Origin: Acarospora socialis
Lineage: Eukaryota; Ascomycota; Lecanoromycetes; Acarosporales; Acarosporaceae
Direction of reading: 5' to 3'
NCBI GenBank assembly: GCA_025617375.2
Contig: JAMYGW020000004.1
Location: forward strand, 124,001 to 188,000
Length of the DNA stretch: 64,000 nt
The number at the start of each line of letters is the position of its first letter. Position 1 is the first letter of the stretch. The notes under the pieces were generated by a model, which saw only the letters and a list, made by a program, of their open reading frames with translations, ran no database searches and was not told the origin of the DNA. This document shows positions 46,624-56,825 of this stretch, one piece after another. Both the position numbers and the translations under genes were made by a program.

Positions 46624-48132
46624 ATGGCACAACCGTCACCCAAACCACTGTCAGCTCACAACACTGGCGTCAGTACTCCATCTCAGTATTCGTCGACAAC
46701 AGACAGTATCTGGACGACGCAGGGCTACTCGAGTTCCGGGACATCGTACCCCGTATCGGATGTTTCCAACGAGTCTGGCGGCGGTCTGATTTGGAAGTAT
46801 CGCCAACCGATCTACTCGTCGCATTCGTCCTCGGCTTCGAAAATGGCAAAGATCAAATCCTCTGCAAGCCACGGCGCATTGGCTGCAGCAAGGACAGCAT
46901 CGAGTCATGGGAAACTCCACAAGCGCGCCGGTTCTGCATCGTCCGTCCAAAGTCCTTTGGCCGTGAGCGCACCCACTTTCGAACCTCAATATTCTTCCAC
47001 ATTCACTTTCAAAGGTTCATCAAACTCTCCAACCTCTTTCGGCGATACTTATTCTCCGTCGTCACCGGCATCAAAGACCAAAACCAAGATAAAACCTCTT
47101 TTGCGCAAAATCACCACGCAAGAGAAGAATTCACTCGATCTGTCGCGGACTGCCGCTGAGAACGAAGGCTTGGGCATCTACACTTCGTCTGATCTCGGAG
47201 GGCGGAGACCATCAGGTGATATACCCTTCACCGGAGTCGGTAGGTCCGTGTATCACAACCGCACGACCAGTGGAGCTTCGCAGTACTCCAGCACGACCAC
47301 CTCCAGTCATCACCGGCCAGGTGCTCCATACGTCCATCCGATGCGACAGACGCCGCGACCTTATACACCACCCTTGGCGCATTCGTATCAGAATTCGGTT
47401 GTCGATACTGAATATTCCGGAGAGGCTACTGGCTTTACACTCGAAGAGGAAAATCACTTGCGTCGAATTGTCCGAGACGCTTCCTATCGACCAGCGGCTG
47501 TGACCAAACCCCAACCTGCACTGCCACCATTGCATATTCATACTGGCTCGTCCACTCTTCTTGCCGGCAGCTCCCAGTCGAACCTCACAGGTACTCCTTC
47601 CTCCTCATTGCGGCGACCCAGAGCAGATACCATGAGCCCGGTGGACACCATGTCGCCCATATCTCGGTCATCGATCGAGATGGCCTTCCGACTGCGGAGT
47701 CGGGCAGACACCGATCCAGTCGCTCGTGCTGCATCGATCCAGGCCGCAAGGCAAGCATTCTCGGAGAAGGAGGCCGCAAAAGCCAAGAAGGCGGAGAAAG
47801 ACGAGCTCAGGGCGCTGGAGCGAGAGAACAGGAAACGTGAGAAGCGAGAAGAAAATCAGCGCAGGAAAGCTCAAGCTAAAGAACGGTCGGGACTGAAACC
47901 CAGCGCTTCAAATGAAAAGCAACCGGCAATCCAGTCGACGCTGTACAGTGATGTACCTCCAGCATCGAATCTAACGAAAGCAGCCGCATCGATGGGTGGC
48001 AATGGTAGAGTAAGGCGATCGAACACAAACCCATCGGTCACAGGCACGGCGAAAGGACGATGGGTACAGTTCTTGACATGGTTGAGGACCAAGCTATTCA
48101 AGATGGGGAAGAAGGTGTCATCTACAACGTGA
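46624..48132 (+). CDS. Conserved coiled-coil protein of unknown function
   Basis: Single-exon frame of 502 residues starting MAQPSPKPLSAHNTGVS. The frame is open 65 codons further up, but the earlier part is not protein-like. The first 330 residues are Ser/Thr/Tyr/Pro-rich and disordered, with several basic patches (KTKTKIKPLLRKITTQEKN). FTLEEENHLRRIVRDASYRP is a short helical motif. Repeated DTMSP phrases near 405-420 look like phosphorylation sites. A highly charged coiled coil lies at about 435-475 (KAEKDELRALERENRKREKR). The end is compact and basic (GRWVQFLTWLRTKLFKMGKK), a possible membrane- or nucleic-acid-binding amphipathic helix. It is of the kind conserved across Pezizomycotina with no known job. 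Confidence 0.75.
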   Translation: MAQPSPKPLSAHNTGVSTPSQYSSTTDSIWTTQGYSSSGTSYPVSDVSNESGGGLIWKYRQPIYSSHSSSASKMAKIKSSASHGALAAARTASSHGKLHKRAGSASSVQSPLAVSAPTFEPQYSSTFTFKGSSNSPTSFGDTYSPSSPASKTKTKIKPLLRKITTQEKNSLDLSRTAAENEGLGIYTSSDLGGRRPSGDIPFTGVGRSVYHNRTTSGASQYSSTTTSSHHRPGAPYVHPMRQTPRPYTPPLAHSYQNSVVDTEYSGEATGFTLEEENHLRRIVRDASYRPAAVTKPQPALPPLHIHTGSSTLLAGSSQSNLTGTPSSSLRRPRADTMSPVDTMSPISRSSIEMAFRLRSRADTDPVARAASIQAARQAFSEKEAAKAKKAEKDELRALERENRKREKREENQRRKAQAKERSGLKPSASNEKQPAIQSTLYSDVPPASNLTKAAASMGGNGRVRRSNTNPSVTGTAKGRWVQFLTWLRTKLFKMGKKVSSTT

Positions 48133-48778
48133 AGGGGCATGACACGGACCATGATGCAAGGGGTTACATGACACAACAGCGACATCATTTCGACCTACCC
48201 TTGGTTGATGAGCCAGGTAGGATGTACATACGGTGGTCGCTTTGGAGCATTCAGTTTATTCATTTGATCGGCGCATGGGGGCTTGGGGATATAACCATTT
48301 GGTGGACTGCACATAGCTCACGAGCACAGGATTGGCGCACTATTCAGCAATTCGAATTAGCGTGGGGTTTCGGTGGGATGTTTTCATGCCATTGAACGAA
48401 GGACTTTTCATGTTGTCATTCTTGGGCGGTACAACTTACAACTCTTCCACGATTTGAGGAGGTTACCTATGTAGATCTCAACGTGCACTCAGTCTATACG
48501 GGATCAACAACAATCCCAACTTCGATCATGGGTTGCTGTAAATTAGACAACTGTTAATCAAGCGCTCAAAAGGTCGGACCGGTCTGTATCTTCATTTACC
48601 ACTGTGTTGTTCTGATACAGTCGTAAAGTGAATTGCGCTCAGAGGCGTTCAAACCTGCTGTGTAAGCAAATCCTGGAGAGAGAATCTTACCAACCTCATC
48701 AAACTTCACCGCCCCAACTGTGAGACTTGAACAACGCGGCGCCCGTAGAAGCTCGACAACAACAACACCACCGCCAAA
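48133..48778. other. Intergenic region
   Basis: It holds the 3' flank of the coiled-coil gene and the promoter of the Clr5-domain gene. Nothing else was seen. Confidence 0.55.
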
Positions 48779-50724
48779 ATGGTTTACGATTGGGATGGCA
48801 AAGAGGAAGTGTGCTATCGGATGTATATCGAAGAGAAGAAATCGCTGGAGGATATTATGGAGTTCATGAAGACGGAGCACAACTTCGCGCCGAGGTGAGT
48901 CCGATACGGTTGTCCAAGCATCACTTCATATCAAGGCCTCTATGCGTTGCCGCAGAACACGACCGAAGCACCAAAGGTGCAGAAGTCCGACTTCCGTTTG
49001 TCCTTTGTCCCGCTTTGATCGAGCTTGATGTGTCGTATGAAGTCGAGGGTCGCTGACGTGATTATGGCCTCATCAGCAAGCGTGCTTTTCAGACCCAGTT
49101 CAAGCGCTGGGAGTTTCCCAGCAAGCAGAACCCAGCTCACAAAAATGCGCCGCTTGTCGCACGCGTCAAGGAATTGTGGGAGAACAATACCAGCCAGAGG
49201 GACATGCTTCGTATCCTGAACGAGGAAGATGGCTTCGACATCAAAGAGCGCGAGCTTATGCGTGTGAGAGCGAAGAATAGGTGGCTGTTGAGAGTGCCGA
49301 ATGGGATGAAGAGTAATTCTAGTGGGTCGTCGGCCAGGCGCGAGGACGCCAATGCTGCTTTACAAGAATTGGAACAAGCAATGTATCCACGTGAGGGTCC
49401 GCAGAGCGCGACAGAAGTACCGAGCAAAGATGTCATGGTTCCGAGAGCGCAGTCGCCGGAGCTGTCACCTGAGGTGATTGCGAAGCGCAAGGAGAGATTG
49501 GACAAGTTGGCAGCTGAGAGCGAAGAACGGTGGGCCACACGCAAGCGTCGGCGTCGCACCCGTGGATGGGCCGGACTACCGGCTGATCCTCCTGGACCGC
49601 CGAGGTTCCCGTCGGAGACGACGATCGACGAGAGCAAGCAGTTCTTGAGCTTGGATGCAGAGCTATATCGACAAGTCCGAGATCACTTTCAGAGAATCTG
49701 CGAGGAGTCGGGAGTCATCAAGAAGACGATTGCGGGCCCGGACAGATGGCAAGCGGTGAAGGACAGGCTCATCCATGAGTCGCCGCACCTGCAGTCGGTC
49801 TTCTGGGGGGATAATACTCAGCTGGACATGAAGACATTAGCTTTGGATGTGGTTTGTACTGATGTTACGAAGCGGATGCGTACGCTGGAGAGGAGGATGA
49901 CCATCGCGGAGGCGAAAAATGTCCTCGGTATCAATCCCGAAGAGAGTCGCCAGATCCGGAACGCTTTCTATCAGACGTTGAAGTCGGATCACTTCACAAG
50001 CAAACTTGAGGCAGGGGACGAACATTGGAAAGAACTCAAACAGCAGTGGATTGGAGGCTCAGAGCTTCTACAGTCTATCCTTGCGCCAGGAGACGCAGAT
50101 CCGCAGCACAGCTCCAAAGTTAAAGCAATGGAGGTCCTCTGTCGAGACGTCATGAAACGTCTACGTGACGATCAGACGAAGCGTGATCCATCTCGACGCA
50201 AGTCGCTACCGGCCAGCAATGGTATCAGTAACGGGATCAGCACGTTGGCATCTCAAGCGCTCGCAAGCGCTCCGGCGACACGCAACGACTATAGTGATCT
50301 ACAAATCGACCCGTCCCTCCTCTTGGCGGCTGCCAATGATCCCTCCCTGACCATGGGCCAACAACACCATTATCAGCCACAGCAATCGCCTACCTCCCCC
50401 ACGTTCGCTTCTCCATCGACACATCACGGATCATCCTTGAGTATACCCGTGTACTTTAGGCTGAGTCCCCTTTCGCAAATACAGCATCCCACGAAACTCT
50501 GGCTGGGCACCCTCACCTCTGGCTCGGTGAATGAGTTACGACAATTGGCCGTCTCAAAGCATCCTGATGCGAATCTAGTCAGGATTGAGGGAGTGGTTAG
50601 GGAGAGCAATGGCAACGAGGTCTCGTTCGAGATCGACGAGGATGATGAGCTGGGTGCTTACTTTGCGCATGTCAATGGGGGAAAGGCGACTTTTGTCGTT
50701 CAGCTTAATGGTGCTTATGCTTGA
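48779..50724 (+). CDS. Clr5-domain protein with duplicated helical repeat
   Basis: Exon 1 is 48779-48894 and exon 2 is 49077-50724, with a 182-nt intron; 587 residues. The N-terminal Clr5 domain (about 1-60) reads MVYDWDGKEEVCYRMYIEEK and, across the join, APSKRAFQTQFKRWEFPSKQ. Two tandem ~85-residue helical repeats follow: YRQVRDHFQRICEESGV...RWQAVKDRLIHESPHLQSVFW and SRQIRNAFYQTLKSDHF...HWKELKQQWIGGSELLQSIL, each ending VVCTDVTKRM- or VLCRDVMKRL-like. After a low-complexity linker, the last ~100 residues (PVYFRLSP, TKLWLGTLTSGSVNELRQLA, FEIDEDDELGAYF) look like a ubiquitin-like or PB1-like fold. Clr5 domains are named for a fission yeast silencing factor, so a chromatin or transcription role is plausible. 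The repeat assignment is by eye. Confidence 0.8.
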
Positions 50725-51008
50725 TCATGCAGCGATTTGCTGGCGATTCTGAAACCAGATGTCGCAAAGGGCTGAGTCTTTTACAGGTGGGGCCTCTCTG
50801 TACCCAGATGTTCGTCAGATCTTAGCACGATCTTCTAGAGCTCTTCTAGAGCTATGGTCCGCGTTTTCGGTTAATAACGGAGATATTCCCCGCATAGACC
50901 TCCACGGCCCGCGCCACAAGCCCGTGGCTTGGACGTAGATTCCTTAGATACAAAAGCGAATTGCTGTTTTGTGCAATGCTATAGTTATGTTTCTTGGCTC
51001 AGATCAAG

Positions 51009-53001
51009 ATGCCTAACCCACGAGTCGTTCCATGTCAATCACTCCTCCGGTCGTCTCTGAGGACATCACCTGGCCTACCATGCGCTCGCGAGTCCTTTCA
51101 GCCACTGTTACGGCAGCGGAGAAACTTCCGGGTTCTCAGATCCCTCCAAGAGGAAGAACGGTCGTTCAAGGGACAATTATATGAGAGCACCTCACAGCGA
51201 CTGCAGCGCGAAAGGGCGGAGCAACGCCGCTTCGCCAAAGAGCGCGGGGAGAGCAGCGGAGGTCGGAATGCCGCCATTACGTTCGGTATGTGTATCTAAA
51301 TGGAGGCAACGAGATCCCATCGGCCATATGACTGACAGTGTACAGTCGTCCTATTCTCGTCCTTGACATGCTACTACCTTGGCTCCCTCCGCCCCGCCAC
51401 CCCGTCCACCGCCTCCACCACCCCTCTTGCCGCGGTCCAACCGCCCAAACACAACACCGCCCCGGCAAACCTGCAGGCGGCCTGGGCAGACTTCGTCAGT
51501 GTCGTCGGTGAAGAGAACGTCTCGACCAAGGAGGGCGATCTCGACTATCATTCGGGCTCGGACTGGTCGAGCTACACGTCGAAGGAGCACGAGAAGCCTT
51601 TCTGCATCGTCTTCCCTTCCAGCACCGAGGAGGTCAGTCGCATCATGAAGGTATGTCATGAGAGGATGATCCCAATCACGGCGTACTCGGGTGGGACGAG
51701 TTTGGAGGGGCACTTTTCGCCGACGCGGGGGGGCATCTGCATCGATTTCGGGCGAATGAATAAAATCCTGAAGTTGAATAAGGCGGATTTGGATGTTGTC
51801 GTGCAGCCGGCTCTAGGGTGGGAGTTGTTGAACGAAGAACTAGGGGAAGAGGGGCTGTTCTTCCCTCCGGATCCCGGTCCGGGGGCCATGATCGGGGGCA
51901 TGGTGGGCACCGGCTGCTCGGGCACCAACGCATATCGATACGGCACGATGCGGGACTGGGTGCTCAGTTTGACGGTGGTAATGGCAGACGGCACGGTCAT
52001 CAAGACGAGACAGCGGCCTCGAAAAAGCAGCGCAGGCTACGATCTGACGCGGATGTTCATCGGAAGTGAGGGCACACTGGGGCTGGTCACGGAGGCAACA
52101 TTGAAGGTTACGGTCAAACCGAAGAGTACGAGCGTGGCTGTCGCAAGCTTCCCTACCGTTCGCGACGCTGCGGTATGTGTGGCCAAGGTCGTGGGAGAGG
52201 GCATACCCATCGCAGCCATCGAGGTGCTCGACGACGTGCAGATGAAATGCATCAACGAGAGCGGCTCCACAACTCGGCAGTGGAAAGAAGCGCCCACACT
52301 GTTCTTCAAGTTCACGGGGACGACGACGGGCGTGAAGGAGCAGATCAAGCTCGTTGAGAAGATGGCCAACAGTGCAAAGTCGAAGAGTTTCGAGTTTGCA
52401 AAGAACGCCGACGAAGCGGCCGAGTTGTGGAGCGCAAGGAAAGAGGCGTTGTGGAGCGTAATGGCAAAGAGACGGGATGACAGTGACCATGTGTGGACGA
52501 CCGACGTGGCCGTCCCGATTAGTAGGCTGCCGGATATTATCGAGCAGACGAAAGAGGATATGAGTAAGAGCGGTTTGCTCGGTACAATTGTGGGACATGT
52601 AGGGGATGGGAACTTCCACTGTGAGTACTTCAGATACGAAAGGGGATGCATGGGCTAAATACCATAGCAATCTTACTATTCAACGACAAAGAGCGCCAGG
52701 TCGCTGAGGGCCTCGTCCATCGGATGGTCAAGCGGGCCGTCGAGATGGAAGGGACAGTCACGGGCGAGCATGGGGTTGGTCTGATCAAGCGTGATTACCT
52801 GGCTCACGAGCTGGGCGAGACGACGGTCGATGTGATGAGACATGTGAGTCTTTGAACCCCAAACTCAGGCAACAGTTTCAGACCATCTGCTAACGCGCTG
52901 AAACGTAGCTCAAACAAGCATTTGATCCGCTGTCCTTGCTGAACTGCGACAAGATCGTGCGTGTCGAGAGGCCGAAGCCTGGCGAGGTGCAGGAATGGTA
53001 G
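51009..53001 (+). CDS. DLD1: D-lactate dehydrogenase (cytochrome), mitochondrial
   Basis: Four exons: 51009-51285, 51346-52620, 52668-52843 and 52909-53001; 606 residues. The first ~50 residues are Arg/Ser-rich with no run of acids, a mitochondrial presequence. A hydrophobic anchor (FVVLFSSLTCYYLGSL) near residue 95-110 fits inner-membrane insertion. FAD-binding motifs: CIVFPSSTEEVSRIMKVC, ITAYSGGTSLEGHFSPT, and GTGCSGTNAYRYGTMRDWVL. The C-terminal catalytic half has GTIVGHVGDGNFHS and VTGEHGVGLIKRDYL, carrying the metal-site His residues of this VAO-type family. The enzyme oxidises D-lactate to pyruvate and reduces cytochrome c, linking methylglyoxal detoxification to respiration. Joins rebuild the HVGDGNFH region exactly. 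Confidence 0.95.
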
Positions 53002-53391
53002 TGTACGTAAAGAACTATACACGAGCGCTGATAGAGACGAGACGCCAATGGGGTGGTTGAGCTTGGAGAGAAGCAAGAAGTAGAAGACAACTGACCAATT
53101 AGCCACTGTGCGGAGAAGGTAAAGTCACTAGGCATAAAGTATGTTGGAGGCGATCAGTTAAGATTCCGTTATTGTTCTTTGAGCTATATCTCGCTTTTCT
53201 AAGTATAATGACCAAACTGGATTGTCTCGCGGCCAATAAGCCATGGACCGAAGAGCCAACTCCGCTCCCGCGGTTGTAATTATACCCTCAGAACAGTCCA
53301 CTTCCCCACCCTCCCCCCTTTTCCAACACCAAGATCCAAAGCCCGGTCCCCCAAACTCCAACAAACCCAGCCCATCACACCACACCGAGAC
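53002..53391. other. Convergent 3' region
   Basis: No gene is supported between DLD1 and the small repeat protein. Confidence 0.5.
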
Positions 53392-53787
53392 TCAACGCCC
53401 CTTCTTTCCCCCCTCCAGCCCCTTCCCCTCCGCCGCCGCCGCCGCCGGCTGCTGCAACACATTCCCCACATACGTGCCCGGGCCCAAGTGCCTCTTCTCG
53501 AAGCTACAATTGACCAAGTCGGCGTGTTCGACCGTGCACGCCTGCAGATGGCTATTGACGACCTTGCTGAACTTGACGGTGCAGCCGGCGAGGAGGGCGG
53601 AGTTGGCGACGTCGCTCTGGGCGGCGGTGCTGGCGACGATGTCGGTGGCGCGCAGGGTGCTGGTTTCGACGGTGGAGCGCTGGATGTGCGAGTCGGTGAT
53701 GGAGCTGCGCAGGACGAAGGAGGCGGTCGCGGACGAGGAGGGGCTGAGGGTGGATTGCTGGATGACGTTTTTGGTGGTCGTCGTCAT
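53392..53787 (-). CDS. Small protein with beta-helix-like pseudo-repeats
   Basis: A frame of 131 residues starting MTTTTKNVIQQSTLSPSSSA. From about residue 10 to 95 it shows a five-to-six-residue rhythm in which a hydrophobic residue is followed by small polar ones: FVLRSSITDSHIQRSTVETS, ATDIVASTAAQSDVANSALL, AGCTVKFSKVVNSHLQACTV, EHADLVNCSFEKRHLGPG. This is the look of a short right-handed beta-helix, as in pentapeptide-repeat or bactofilin-like proteins. The tail is Ala/Gly/Lys-rich. No catalytic motif is visible. The opposite strand also has an open frame (53243-53953), but it is low-complexity and lacks such order. The gene is probably a conserved fungal unknown; the fold is inference. 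Confidence 0.65.
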   Translation of the reverse strand: MTTTTKNVIQQSTLSPSSSATASFVLRSSITDSHIQRSTVETSTLRATDIVASTAAQSDVANSALLAGCTVKFSKVVNSHLQACTVEHADLVNCSFEKRHLGPGTYVGNVLQQPAAAAAEGKGLEGGKKGR

Positions 53788-54289
53788 GGTTGCGGATGGG
53801 ATGGGTTGTGTTTGGCTATGCTGTTGTGGATGTTATGGTATGCGCGGGTGGGTGAGTAGTGTGGAGAGCATGGAGGAGGAGGAGGAGGAGTCCTCGAATG
53901 CTGGCTCTGGCATCGTGGAGGGCACCTTGTGTTACAGGGGGTGTTGCAAGTGACGTCCCATACCTGATCGGACCTGTCGCGTAAAACCTGATGCGGCCGT
54001 GGCTCTGCCAAGCTTAGAAGCGAGGTGGAAACGCTCCTCACCGCCCTGGATTTCTGCCGGTCTTTACCTTCGGGCTATCTCATGCGAACCAATCGATGCA
54101 CCGGAGTGACAAGCGCTTCTGTTAAAGCCGATTTAGAATTTCTGGAGCATCTTACGAACGCACGGTGTCATTGACTGCTTGCAATTGGCTCCTTGCATTG
54201 AGGACCATAGAGCGCCTTTGCACATAAAGCATCAGGAGACAGAAGGACAATGGCAAGTGAGCCAGACAGTCTCGAGACATTCTTTGAAT
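53788..54289. promoter_or_regulatory. Divergent intergenic region, small repeat protein / ACR3
   Basis: About 500 bases between divergent starts. Coding potential is open upstream of the ACR3 start but without a convincing ATG. Confidence 0.4.
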
Positions 54290-55586
54290 ATGGATACGGT
54301 TGAGCACTCTGTGTTGCAGGAACGCGTGGATGGTGCGGGAACGGGGAGATTTCATAATGAAAAAGGACTCGGGGACGTGGAGAGGGCAGCAGGTCCTGGT
54401 ATGCACCACAGACCACTTGATCAAAGCATCAGGGACGTGAGAGCTGATCTGTACTGTCTCACACCAGTGATGGACAACAGTACTGTCGACGTACCCCCTC
54501 TGAAGGGCCTATCATTCCTAGACCGATTTTTGGTGATCTGGATCATACTAGCGATGGCCATTGGCATCATCTTGGGGAATCTCGTACCTTCAACAGGCCC
54601 CGCGTTGCAGAAGGGACAGTTTGTGGGAGTGAGCCTACCAATCGGTATGTACTGCCCTCATCCTGCGCTCTATCGGGCTGGCTGCTAACGTCAGTATAGC
54701 CATCGGGCTACTTGTCATGATGTACCCCATCCTCTGCAAAGTCCGCTACGAGACCCTACATTTACTCTTCAAGGAACGGTCGCTATGGGTGCAGATCGGC
54801 TTCTCCTTCGTCCTCAACTGGATTTTCGCCCCGTTACTGATGTGCGGACTCGCATGGGCCTTTCTCCCCGATCGGCCCGATCTCCGCGAAGGACTCATCT
54901 TCGTCGGCATAGCACGGTGTATCGCGATGGTTCTCATCTGGACGGACCTCGCCAAAGGAGACGGAGACTACTGCGCCGTCCTGGTGGCGTTCAACTCGAT
55001 CCTGCAGATCGTGCTGTTTGCCCCGTTCGCGCTGTTCTACATCAAAGTAGTCAGTCACGAGAAGAACTCGGCAAACGTGAGTTACAGCCTGGTGGCTCAG
55101 AGCGTGGCCGTCTTCCTTGGGATCCCACTCGCGGCGGCCGTAATCACACGCCTGGGTCTGCGCTCTCTGCTCGGGGAGCGCAAATACCAGCTTTACTTCA
55201 TCCGCTTCATCGCGCCGTGGTCATTGATCGGGCTCATCTTTACCATCATCGTTCTCTTTGCTTCTCAGGGTCGACATGTCGTCTCCCAGATCACCTCCGT
55301 CCTCCGCGTCTGCGCGCCGTTGATCGTCTACTTCGCCATCGTCTTCACTATCACCGTGCTACTCTGTCGCCGCTTTGGATTTGGATACAAGGTCTCCTGC
55401 ACGCAAAGCTTCACGGCGGCGAGCAACAATTTCGAACTGGCGATTGCTGTCGTGGTGGCCGTTTACGGTGCCGGTAGCGGGCAGGCGTTGGCCAGTACGG
55501 TCGGGCCTTTGATCGAAGTGCCGGTTTTGGTTGCGTTAGTGTATGTGATGAAATGGGTCAAGAAGAGGTGGAATTGGGCCGATTAG
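54290..55586 (+). CDS. ACR3: Acr3-type arsenite efflux transporter
   Basis: Exon 1 is 54290-54644 and exon 2 is 54700-55586, with a 55-nt GTATGT...ATAG intron; 413 residues from the first Met, or 353 from the Met at 54470 (MDNSTVDVPPLKGLSFLDRF), which lies closer to bacterial Acr3 length. Ten hydrophobic segments fit the BART fold. Family motifs: MMYPILCKVRYE, FVLNWIFAPLLMCGLAWAFL, GIARCIAMVLIWTDLAKGDG with the key Cys, and FTAASNNFELAIAVVVAVYG in the conserved helix 9 region. Acr3 exports As(III), and in yeast also Sb(III), using the proton gradient at the plasma membrane. No arsenate reductase or ArsH gene is adjacent, so it is not in an arsenic cluster here. Confidence 0.92.
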
Positions 55587-56825
55587 GGGATTTGAATCAA
55601 TGATAGTACTCCAGAAGACCACCATGTTCGTAATGGAGTCTTCCCCTCGAATTGGCAAACCATAGACAGAAGGTCCTACGTTTAGAACACAGTCACCAAC
55701 TCCGAGCTCTCGTATGGCCTGTCGAGTCAGAGCCTTCCTTCCCTCTCTTACACCGGTTGAAAATTGCTGCGCATTGCTTCGTGAATATATGCTTCAGTCG
55801 AAACGTCCACCCTAGGAGACCTTCCTCCGTATCGTGGTCTATAATCTCGGCTAGCTACATGTAAGCAAAAGGAATTGCAGCATCAAGAGCAGGCAACTCA
55901 TTCATGAGACTAAGTGGTAGGGGACAGGCTGGAGTGCTCGCCTACCTAACAGGAGAGCGAAGAATATGTCTACTCGCCTAGCATTGCTTATCTCGTCGAG
56001 ACCAGAGCACCCCACGTTCTCCATTCTTCGAAGCTACCGGCTAAGGCAGAAGACTGCGTTCTTTCCAGTCAGTCGTCTAAAAATATCCCTGGTCGAAGCC
56101 AATTTCCTTTACCTTTGAATACCTAAGGTGATACTCCAATCAAGAGCTCAGTGGCTGGATCGGGTGGCTTGCGAATCTGCAAAACAGCGAGCCGTCCCGC
56201 GTGCCCGTCCCACACGCCGCAGGAAATGTGTGGGGCGTCATGGATTCCGAGAGGACAACAGCGGCAGAACCTTTCGCCCTTGCAGGAGGCATCATGACTT
56301 TGTGGATCTCGTGGGTGTCAAGAGACCTTTGATCTGTAGCAGCATCTCCGCTCCTAGAGGCTTAACGATGGTTCTGATCTGGCGCGTGTGGTGTAGGTTC
56401 AGGGGCTTCAGATTGCAGCATAAGTACTGTTTCAACAGGCGTTTTTGCGCTGGTGGGGTCCAATTTGTGAATGCAAATCATTGTTGGCTGCATGGAGAGT
56501 GGTGTGAAGACGGCCTTCGTTATGGTAGGCGTGAGCAGGGGGAACGGAGACAAACACACACGGTCACGGGGGTGGATACCCTCCCAGGCGCTTTCGATGA
56601 AGATCTCTCCAGTCAGGCCGTTCCACGGTATAGCCAGGTCGATCTGATGTGCAATTCCTTCTGCTGAGCGACAGGAGTACTGTTCTCGTGTCTATATGTC
56701 GCGAATTCCAGTTTCTCTTGCCATCTCCTCGTTCGACACGATCTGTCTCTGCATGGTGAAGTCGGCGTAGCTTGACTTACTGTTTCTTGCTACCTCTGTT
56801 CAATATATCTACTGGATTGGCTAAA
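55587..56825. other. Intergenic region, 1.2 kb
   Basis: No supported gene. An open plus frame at 56128-56667 is Cys/Arg-rich without family signs. The opposite strand (about 56362-56690) reads somewhat more protein-like but has no usable start, so neither is called. Confidence 0.45.

Noticed and set aside
53243-53953. Plus-strand open frame of about 236 codons
   Set aside because: Low-complexity Pro/Ser then Gly/Val runs, opposite a better-ordered minus-strand gene; no domain.
56128-56667. Plus-strand frame of about 179 codons rich in Arg and Cys
   Set aside because: No ATG-led conserved pattern, no introns or family signs; probably chance.
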